Part shown: positions 9,101-14,001 of the stretch, piece after piece | Layout of the letters: each line of letters opens with the position of its first letter | Position numbering within the stretch: the first letter of the stretch is position 1 | Position numbers and translations under genes: made by a program | From: DATLYB01 sp964502525 | GTDB lineage: Bacteria > Bacteroidota > Bacteroidia > Chitinophagales > CAIOSU01 | Direction of reading: 5' to 3' | Length of the DNA: 32,750 nt | Assembly (NCBI GenBank): GCA_964502525.1 | Contig: CAZCXH010000041.1 | Location: 1 to 32,750 of the forward strand | Notes under the pieces: model-generated | Database searches by the model: none | Seen by the model: only the letters and a program-made list of their open reading frames with translations | Told to the model about the DNA's origin: nothing

Positions 9101-10375
9101 GAAATCCTGCGACAAAACCGTTCCTATCGAACCATTTAAAACAGTAATGTATCCCGTTTTGGTTTCGGAGTCGGAGCCAACAGGGTTCGTTGCGGTGAGC
9201 GTGACATTAAAAGTACCCGCTGTATTGTATGTTATGGTCGGATTTTGCTGCGTTGAGGTGCCGGGTGATCCTCCCTGGAAAGTCCATGACCATGATGTCG
9301 GCAGATTCAATGAATTGTCAACGAAGCTGACTGAACTTCCCTGGCACACCGTGGTGGAAGGAGCGCTGAAATCAGCAACGGGAGCCACATTAACGCCCTG
9401 GCATCCGGGATTGTTGGTGGTGAGCGATGCCCGTATGCCAGCAAGCACCGTTCGCATCACATTCTTTTGCATCACCGTGTACATCGCGGGACAGTCGGAA
9501 TAATCCATATAATTTTCAATCATATCCGGGAGGTCGCCCGCTCCGGTATTGCAACTGTTTTCACTGTAGTCGCATCCGTAATTTGCCGTGAAGCTTTCCG
9601 GAGTGTCGCTGATGCCGTCATCATCGCTGCATCCTCCCGAAGCTCCCCATGTGTGATACAAGCCGAAATAGTGCCCCATCTCATGAGTCAGCGAACGGTT
9701 GGTTGAGCCGAATCCCAAAGAATAATCAAGAACTATTCCGTCAACGCTGGATCCATGAACACCCGATGAACCGATATAAGCGTATCCGGCCGTTCCGCCA
9801 AACTGAGAGCCTGCAATATCCACCACCCACACATTTACATATTTATTGGTATTCCAGGCATTGTGCCCCCCGTTGGCTGCGCTTTTCATATCATCTCCCT
9901 CGGTGTCGGGGTCCCAGGCGGCATGAGTGGTGATGGTTTCGGTGTAGCCGACAGCGCCATTGCCGCTGGGGTCGCGCACGGCAAAGCAAAACTCAATCTC
10001 AACATCGGAAGCCAGCGGCTTGAAAGCGGTGCGAATGGTTGAGGTATCGCTGTTCTGCTTGCGAAAATCCCTGTTGAGCGTTGCAAGCTGGGCATTAAGC
10101 TGGTTTTTCACCGCATTGATTTGCGACTGCGATTGAAGAATAATATGAAAAACAATCGGAATGGTATAAAGCTGTCCGCGGCTGCCGGCAGCCTGCGGTG
10201 TCTGCATCGCCATTTGCCTGACGTTTGCTTGCCACGCAGCCATCTCTGCATCATAAGCCGGGTTGGTACCGCGCAAGCTTCTCACCATTTCATCAGTGTA
10301 GCACCTGTCAGCTTGCGCGTTCAGCGCGGCATTGACAACCAGCAGGCACACTAAAGGCAGATAAAATCTCTTCAT
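6143..10375 (-). CDS. Large secreted M43 metalloprotease with PKD, SprB-like, dockerin-like and cohesin-like modules and T9SS tail
   Basis: A 1410-residue predicted surface protease. A signal peptide (MKRFYLPLVCLLVVNAALNAQ) precedes a propeptide-like region and the M43 catalytic domain with HEMGHYFGLYH at 231-241 and Met-turn NYMDY. Approximate modules follow: PKD 1 (334-412), choice-of-anchor jelly roll (417-606), PKD 2 (607-685), two SprB-like repeats (690-835), PKD 3 (840-918), a third SprB-like repeat (920-1000), and a carboxypeptidase-regulatory-like stretch (1002-1055). A dockerin type I-like pair (NGVTTLDILLMQRHIL and DVNGSGSVTNADIVMMRSL, about 1060-1110), a cohesin-like domain (about 1178-1320) and a type A sorting domain complete it. 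PKD and SprB modules usually mediate adhesion or spacing. Dockerin and cohesin in one chain could pair within or between molecules. Start and frame are clear. Confidence 0.93.
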   Translation of the reverse strand: MKRFYLPLVCLLVVNAALNAQADRCYTDEMVRSLRGTNPAYDAEMAAWQANVRQMAMQTPQAAGSRGQLYTIPIVFHIILQSQSQINAVKNQLNAQLATLNRDFRKQNSDTSTIRTAFKPLASDVEIEFCFAVRDPSGNGAVGYTETITTHAAWDPDTEGDDMKSAANGGHNAWNTNKYVNVWVVDIAGSQFGGTAGYAYIGSSGVHGSSVDGIVLDYSLGFGSTNRSLTHEMGHYFGLYHTWGASGGCSDDDGISDTPESFTANYGCDYSENSCNTGAGDLPDMIENYMDYSDCPAMYTVMQKNVMRTVLAGIRASLTTNNPGCQGVNVAPVADFSAPSTTVCQGSSVSFVDNSLNLPTSWSWTFQGGSPGTSTQQNPTITYNTAGTFNVTLTATNPVGSDSETKTGYITVLNGSIGTVLSQDFEGAFPGSWSISNPDGGLTWESVSVSGSSPGTKAARVNIFNYQTVGMRDGLISPVIDLTGKSQLSLTFNYAHRRFSANEHDSLIVYVSTNGGTTYPNRVYANAEDNAAGANFATGNLITTDFVPSSSADWCAASATGVACPVINLDAFSGQSNVRLKFEIYNDYGNNIYVDNISLTGCIANSNAPVANFTANQTSGCGTVAVNFTDQSTNNPATWSWQFTGGTPSTSPVQNPSVAYSSAGTYNVSLTVANASGSDSETKSGYITVYSNPSTAASTFNPSCPGVNNGSIDLTVIGGFSPFTYAWSNGAATQDLSNLTAGTFEVTVTDNHSCSVTRSVTLIAGAALQLSANVTDDTGGAGVGGITLTVSNGTLPYLASWSNGGTGLTLSGLTAGAYSVTVTDGSGCQATGAYTVNNAGVAPVADFSASQNSGCAGFTVNFTDLSANAPTSWNWQFPGGIQPSSVQPNPSVTYSNPGTYNVTLTAANATGNDSKTVNGYITVFSNPVITVDNVQHDGGGCTGSINISVSGGKAPYGFMWSTSQTTEDLVNGCDGTHSVTVTDDNGCTATASATIAAGVAISGLVNTEMNIPVPSVTVNLTGQSSQSQVTTTTGLFGFNVSSGGSYTVTPSKANDIKKDNGVTTLDILLMQRHILLVQELSTPYKIIAADVNGSGSVTNADIVMMRSLILYNISTFSNGRLWTFASSDFAFPDIKNPFPFTGYRSYANAGGSYANQNFIGMKLGDVNNSWDAGVPKTHGAGEVQFMMDNYNVLPGEEITVPVKVKDFANMTGYQFTLSWDPEVLSLLQITNRALDGYYGENQLGEGLLATLWYSETTDAITLNEDAVAFELKFKVVGQKGAATDIEISSALAGSESYNGNFDMLGITPQNGKVTVGDAVSILSVGNKGWNYAIHPNPVADVLNVSVNMQGKQDLKLMLYNSIGQKLEVESFLNVSEANVRFGMKNHEPGIYFIRIEAGAKTVTSRVIKID

Positions 10376-10451
10376 AACCGCTTTTGGGATACAAGCAAAG
10401 ATAAGCAGATATGATATTGGGGATTATTAAATTTGGATCATCGCAAAAACC

Positions 10452-10567
10452 CGTGCCTATGGTATCAAAGCCCCAAAGGGACGCCTTATGGTAGAAAATT
10501 GATAACATCCGGACCAAAAGCGCCCTTCCGCGGAATGACGGAATCCGTCCTTTGGCGGATAGGCACG
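10452..10567. repeat. Palindrome-bounded segment with GGAATCCGTCC repeat
   Basis: CGTGCCTAT (10452-10460) and its exact complement ATAGGCACG (10559-10567) bound 116 bp. Inside is GGAATCCGTCCTTTGGCGGA (10540-10559), which recurs with few changes at 28199-28218 and 28237-28256. It abuts the next palindromic element. Confidence 0.55.
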
Positions 10568-10577
10568 ACCTTATTAT

Positions 10578-10915
10578 GGGCAGTTCTAAAAATTGCTCCT
10601 TCTACGCCTCACCCCAACCCTCTCCATCGTATGTGTTTAGCGCTAATGAGGCATCCTTTAACCCCAGCATTCATGCTGGGGAAGAGAATAACCCAAACAT
10701 CCCAATGGCTTTTAGCCATGATTGAATGATTACAACTTTATATGTCAGGGCTAAAGCCAACCGAACCTGCAACTCAAGTCCCCGCGATAAATCGCGGGGT
10801 TACAAGATGCATACTTCGGAGCGCTAAACACATACAAATGCCGGGGTTAACCGATGCGCTAAACACATACTCACCATCTGGAGAGGGAGTAAGTTGTTGA
10901 ATTTTTAGAGCTGCC
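10578..10915. mobile_element. MITE-like palindromic element, interrupted copy
   Basis: The terminal inverted repeats GGGCAGTTCTAAAAATT (10578-10594) and AATTTTTAGAGCTGCCC (10899-10915) match at all but one position. The inner flanks CCCTCTCCATC and TGGAGAGGG would join into one hairpin if the central insertion were removed, as in the simple copy at 5920-6003. No transposase is encoded, so any mobility would need an enzyme supplied in trans. Confidence 0.65.
10629..10873. mobile_element. Inner multi-hairpin element nested in the MITE-like copy
   Basis: Its ends are GTATGTGTTTAGCGC (10629-10643) and the exact complement GCGCTAAACACATAC (10856-10870), the latter also present at 10821-10835. CCATC occurs on both outer sides (10624-10628 and 10874-10878), compatible with a 5-bp target duplication. 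Inside are several perfect hairpins: CCCCAGCAT/ATGCTGGGG (10662-10681), ATGGCT/AGCCAT (10705-10719), GGCT/AGCC (10749-10758) and CCCCGCGAT/ATCGCGGGG (10780-10799). No coding capacity was found. Confidence 0.6.
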
Positions 10916-10947
10916 CGTAAATATTACTCCCGATCACAATTCGTTTT

Positions 10948-12021
10948 TCAAGCTTGTTTCGCGATATTTTGAAAATATCCTCTCCATTTTTCAAGCAGTT
11001 GCTGAAAATCACCGGGCAGCGGACATTCGAAAAACATCTCTTTTCCCGTTGCAGGATGGATGAAGCCGAGCGTCCTTGCATGAAGCGCATGTCGCGGGAA
11101 GATGGAGAAACAGTTTTCGACAAACTGCTTGTATTTGGTGTAAACCGTTCCCTTAACAATCTTATCCCCGCCATACGTTGAATCATTGAAAAGCGGATGT
11201 CCGGCAAAAGCCATGTGGACGCGGATCTGGTGGGTGCGCCCGGTTTCGAGTTTGCAGTCAACGAGCGTGACATATCCCAAACGTTCCATTACTTTGTAAT
11301 GCGTGATGGCTTCTTTCCCGTGGTCGCCTTCGGGGAAAACGTCCATCTTTTTGCGGTAGCGCAGGTTTCTGCCAATGTTGCCGGTGATGGTTCCCGCATC
11401 TTTCTCGAAATCGCCCCACGCCAATGCAGTATAGTTTCTTTTAATAGTCCGGTTGTAAAACTGCTTTGCAAGATGCATCATGGCAAATTCTTCCTTCGCT
11501 ATCACCATCAATCCGGATGTGTCTTTGTCAATGCGGTGCACTAATCCGGGACGCATGGCTTCGTGTCCGGGCAATTTGGAGCCGGGAGCCGGGCGTTGGG
11601 CGTTGGAAAGCGTCTTGAAATGATAGAGCAGCGCGTTCACGAGCGTTCCGGTATAATTGCCGATGGCGGGATGAACTACCAACCCCGCTTGCTTGTTCAG
11701 CACAAGCAGGCGCTCATCTTCATATATTATATCAATCGGGATGTTTTCCGGTTCCGCCCAAAAATCCTTTGGCGGCACATCAAGCACGATGGTAATGACA
11801 TCGCAGGGACGCACTTTATAATTTGATTTCACCGGTCCGCCATTCACTAAAATCGAATCCGCCTTTGCCGCATTTTGCAATTTGTTCCGGCTGATGCCTT
11901 CGATCCGGTTCATCAGGTATTTGTCAATGCGCAGCGGCTCCTGCCCGCGATCCACCTCGAAGCGGTGGTGTTCGTAGAGATCTTCGCGGATTTCGGAATC
12001 GTTTTCGTGCCGGATTTGCAT
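10948..12021 (-). CDS. rluD: RluD/RluA-family 23S rRNA pseudouridine synthase
   Basis: This family converts specific uridines of large-subunit rRNA to pseudouridine in the cytoplasm; RluD acts on helix 69. The 357-residue protein has an N-terminal S4 RNA-binding domain (about 30-85, LRIDKYLMNRIEGISRNKLQ) and the catalytic domain with the hallmark HRIDKDTSGLMV motif, whose aspartate is residue 165. Further conserved segments are RNYTALAWG, LETGRTHQIRVHMA and GHPLFNDSTYGG. Length and domain order fit RluD with its S4 domain rather than RluA or RluC. The first ATG gives a start just before the S4 domain. A divergent small gene begins 168 bp away, so the spacer probably holds promoters for both. 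Confidence 0.95.
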   Translation of the reverse strand: MQIRHENDSEIREDLYEHHRFEVDRGQEPLRIDKYLMNRIEGISRNKLQNAAKADSILVNGGPVKSNYKVRPCDVITIVLDVPPKDFWAEPENIPIDIIYEDERLLVLNKQAGLVVHPAIGNYTGTLVNALLYHFKTLSNAQRPAPGSKLPGHEAMRPGLVHRIDKDTSGLMVIAKEEFAMMHLAKQFYNRTIKRNYTALAWGDFEKDAGTITGNIGRNLRYRKKMDVFPEGDHGKEAITHYKVMERLGYVTLVDCKLETGRTHQIRVHMAFAGHPLFNDSTYGGDKIVKGTVYTKYKQFVENCFSIFPRHALHARTLGFIHPATGKEMFFECPLPGDFQQLLEKWRGYFQNIAKQA

Positions 12022-12072
12022 GGAAGGGCAAAGTTAGCAGAACATGCAAGCGCTCAGGCAATAAACATCCGG

Positions 12073-12088
12073 GTGCATAACAATGCAC
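12073..12088. promoter_or_regulatory. GTGCAT inverted repeat in the divergent spacer
   Basis: GTGCAT-AACA-ATGCAC is a perfect 6-bp dyad with a 4-base spacer, and a further GTGCAT half-site lies at 12094-12099. It sits between the start of rluD and the promoter-like sequence of the divergent small gene, a usual place for an operator. Function is inferred from position only. Confidence 0.3.
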
Positions 12089-12128
12089 TTTCGGTGCATA
12101 AATATTTATGTTAAAAATGTTAAAATTG

Positions 12129-12156
12129 TTGACAACCATCCGTTCGCAACTATAAA
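12129..12156 (+). promoter_or_regulatory. Candidate promoter of the small alpha/beta protein gene
   Basis: TTGACA (12129-12134) and TATAAA (12151-12156) are separated by 16 bp, with the ATG 34 bp downstream. This matches a classical sigma-70 promoter better than the Bacteroidota consensus (TTTG and TAnnTTTG), so activity in the host is an inference. Confidence 0.4.
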
Positions 12157-12189
12157 TTTACCTGCATTGTTTCACCTAAAACATATACT

Positions 12190-12558
12190 ATGAAAAAATT
12201 AATCGCGATGGCAGTTCCTGTACTGCCGGGCAAAACAGAGCAATGGCGCAAGTTTGCCAATGCCCTGAAGAAAGAAAAGTCAAACGACCTGAAAGCAAGC
12301 CGCAAGCGTCTTGGAGTGCGTGAGCGCGCTTTCTTTCAGCATACTCCCAATGGCGACCTTGTGATATTGACATTTGAGGGGGAAAATCCCGAAAGCGCTT
12401 TTGCAAAGTTCGGTTCGGGCAATGATGCCTTCACCCAATGGTTTGTGAAGGAAGTGAAAGAAATACACGGGGTTGACCTGACGGTTCCTCCTCCCAAAGA
12501 TGGCATGCCGGAGCTGGTTGTTGATACGGGAGAACTTAAAGCTGAGATGGCGTATTAA
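12190..12558 (+). CDS. Small ferredoxin-like (dimeric alpha/beta barrel type) protein of unknown function
   Basis: A 122-residue soluble protein with no signal peptide. It begins with a beta-strand-like MKKLIAMAVPVLPG, continues with an amphipathic helix (TEQWRKFANALKKE), a loop containing RKRLGVRERAFFQHTPNGD, a strand (LVILTFEGENPESAF) and a second helix (DAFTQWFVKEVKEIHGVDL). This strand-helix-strand-strand pattern resembles the dimeric alpha/beta barrel proteins (ABM or DUF6176-like), some of which bind small molecules or act in stress responses. The assignment rests on pattern only. It has its own promoter-like sequence and is transcribed away from rluD. A short inverted repeat (12585-12607, ATTGCC/GGCAAT) follows the stop. 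Confidence 0.75.
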   Translation: MKKLIAMAVPVLPGKTEQWRKFANALKKEKSNDLKASRKRLGVRERAFFQHTPNGDLVILTFEGENPESAFAKFGSGNDAFTQWFVKEVKEIHGVDLTVPPPKDGMPELVVDTGELKAEMAY

Positions 12559-12706
12559 TTCCATTTTGAGTTTAAAGTCATCTTATTGCCAAAAGGCAAA
12601 AGGCAATTGGCGAAGGGCAATTAGCTCACGGACTTGGGTATTGAGTATTGGAGAAGGGAGGTGAATGACGGATTATCCCGCTTTGCGGGAACGAATGACG
12701 GGTTAA

Positions 12707-13000
12707 AATTTCCAGAGAGCGTGTTTCCTGATGGCGGGAGCGTGGTGACGGATTCCGGGAGTTTGGTTTCGGGGGACGGAAGCAGGGGTTCTGATTCCAT
12801 GAATGGGCTGGCGGATGGCAAGGGTGCGGTGACAGGTTCCAGGAGTTAGCTATCTGTTTCCGGGAGTACGATTTCGGATTCCGGGAGTTGGTTTCCTGTT
12901 TCCAGGAGTGCGTTTTCGGATACCCTGAGTGGGCTGCCGGATTCCAGGAGGGCGTTTCCGGCTTCCGGGAGGGCGTTGCCGGATGGCGGGAGTGGATTGT
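12707..13000. repeat. Degenerate 21-bp tandem repeat array, about 14 units without indels
   Basis: From 12728 to 13000 the sequence divides into 13 consecutive 21-bp units, with a weaker unit at 12707-12727. The unit begins CGGATTCCGGGAGT and ends GCGTTTC or GGTTTC. Well-aligned units start at 12749, 12875, 12896, 12938 and 12959. Units differ at many positions, yet the phase never shifts. On the minus strand one frame is open through the whole array and would encode a Ser/Arg/Pro-rich heptapeptide repeat (SRKPETP-like). Confidence 0.85.
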
Positions 13001-13008
13001 AAGAGGCT

Positions 13009-13063
13009 GATACCATCGGGGACTATGGAGTACAAGTTCGGAAACCTGTTTACCGATGGCATA
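13009..13063. repeat. TACCATCGG palindromic element, copy 1
   Basis: ATACCATCGG (13010-13019) and CCGATGGCAT (13053-13062) form near-complementary ends around GTACAAGTT-GGAA-CCTGTT. A second copy lies at 18340-18393. The right end contains the first in-frame ATG of the fic frame (13056), which argues that the true fic start is downstream. Confidence 0.7.
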
Positions 13064-13073
13064 CCTTTGCAGC

Positions 13074-13862
13074 ATGTGGCGGGAATTTGAGTCGTTGCTT
13101 TCGGATTTTGAAAAAATGGAACTTCAAAAAGTGGTTGATTTTGAAGAGTTCAGCCGCATTGCAATTACCCATCACTCCACTTCCATCGAGGGAAGCACGC
13201 TGACGCTGGAGGAAACAACGCTGCTCATCACCGAAGGCATCACCGCCAAAGGCAAGCCGATGAGCCATCACCAAATGGTGAGCGATCATTACAACGCATT
13301 GCTGTTTTGCTTAAATGAAGCGAAGGAGAAAATCAAAATCACTCCTTCCTTGCTTAAACAGATTAACGCGCTTGTCAACAAAAACACAGGGCAGGCACGC
13401 AATACAGCGCTTGGCGCTTGCGATGATACGAAAGGCGATTTCAGGCTCGGAAATGTTTCTGCAGGAACAACCTATTTTGTCAATTATGACAAAGTGCCGC
13501 AGTTGGCGAGTGAGCTTTGCGAGAAGCTGCAATCAAAAATTGACCTTGTGAAAACCGTTCAAGAGGTCTATCAGCTTTCCTTTGACGCTCATTACTATCT
13601 TGTTGCTATCCATCCCTGGTTTGACGGCAACGGACGCACCGCAAGATTATTAATGAACTTTATCCAGGCATATCATGGCAAGCCGCTGTCGCTTGTCTTT
13701 ACCGAAGATAAAGCCGACTATATCAGAGCGCTGAACAGTACGCGGACAGAGGACGATTTGGATATTTTCCGCAAATTTCTTTGCGGTCAGCATATCAAAT
13801 ATCTGCAACAGGAAATAGAAAAATTTCAGAAAAAAGATAAGGGAATTTCCTTCCTCCTTTGA
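13074..13862 (+). CDS. Fic-domain protein (probable class II AMP-transferase)
   Basis: Fic proteins usually transfer AMP from ATP to a hydroxyl of a target protein. With the start at 13074 (MWREFESLLSDF) the product has 262 residues. The catalytic motif HPWFDGNGRTAR begins at H180. An N-terminal STSIEG (S35 to G40) matches the [S/T]xxxE[G/N] inhibitory helix with its glutamate at E39, which defines class II, self-inhibited Fic proteins. The rest is the usual all-helical fold, with no signal peptide and no added DNA-binding domain. An ATG 18 bp upstream (13056) lies inside a dispersed repeat and is less likely. There is no antitoxin-like neighbour. The preceding 21-bp array may influence its expression. 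The target protein cannot be read from sequence. Confidence 0.93.
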   Translation: MWREFESLLSDFEKMELQKVVDFEEFSRIAITHHSTSIEGSTLTLEETTLLITEGITAKGKPMSHHQMVSDHYNALLFCLNEAKEKIKITPSLLKQINALVNKNTGQARNTALGACDDTKGDFRLGNVSAGTTYFVNYDKVPQLASELCEKLQSKIDLVKTVQEVYQLSFDAHYYLVAIHPWFDGNGRTARLLMNFIQAYHGKPLSLVFTEDKADYIRALNSTRTEDDLDIFRKFLCGQHIKYLQQEIEKFQKKDKGISFLL

Positions 13863-13931
13863 GAAGTCCTGATATTATACCGAAACAACTCAGGTTTTCG
13901 AATAATTGAACTGAGAAATATTCGGCATCAA

Positions 13932-13976
13932 CGAAGAGTACTCCTCTTTCCTTCGGAAATTCGACTACTCTCGATA
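13932..13976 (-). repeat. GAGTAGTCGAATTTCC repeat, copy 1
   Basis: Read on the minus strand, GAGTAGTCGAATTTCCGAAG continues GAAAGAGGAGTACTC. A nearly identical copy lies on the plus strand at 32110-32146. The GAGTA/TACTC ends and TTCC/GGAA centre make it palindromic. It lies between the fic stop and the end of the convergent M16 peptidase gene. Confidence 0.7.
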
Positions 13977-14001
13977 TATCAATAATTATCGAATTATCGG
14001 A

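Larger units (their letters stand above)
10376..10947. other. Gene-free repeat island between the large M43 protease and rluD
   Basis: This 572-bp spacer holds no convincing gene. It contains, in order, a 116-bp segment bounded by a 9-bp inverted repeat (10452-10567) and a palindromic element with an inserted second element (10578-10915). The short frames inside change register through palindromes and look non-coding. Confidence 0.7.
12559..13073. other. Gene-free spacer upstream of fic, mostly a 21-bp repeat array
   Basis: The spacer contains the ATTGCC/GGCAAT inverted repeat, a perfect TCCCGC-TTT-GCGGGA hairpin (12676-12690), the 21-bp array (12707-13000) and a TACCATCGG palindromic element (13009-13063) ending just before the fic start. 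The open frames through the array follow from its period being a multiple of three. Confidence 0.7.

Noticed and set aside
8982..9503. A 173-residue plus-strand frame opposite the large M43 protease gene
   Set aside because: It is a mirror of the PKD and jelly-roll coding region with no protein-like motifs.
10483..10729. Small open frames in the repeat island before rluD
   Set aside because: They run through palindromes and repeat ends and show no protein-like composition.
12707..13000. Possible CRISPR array
   Set aside because: The units are contiguous 21-bp degenerate copies with no separate spacers, and no cas genes are nearby.
12626..13075. A 149-residue minus-strand reading frame through the 21-bp array
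   Set aside because: A period divisible by three keeps frames open without selection, the first residues come from another repeat, and other frames through the array are also partly open. It is kept only as a hypothesis under the array finding.
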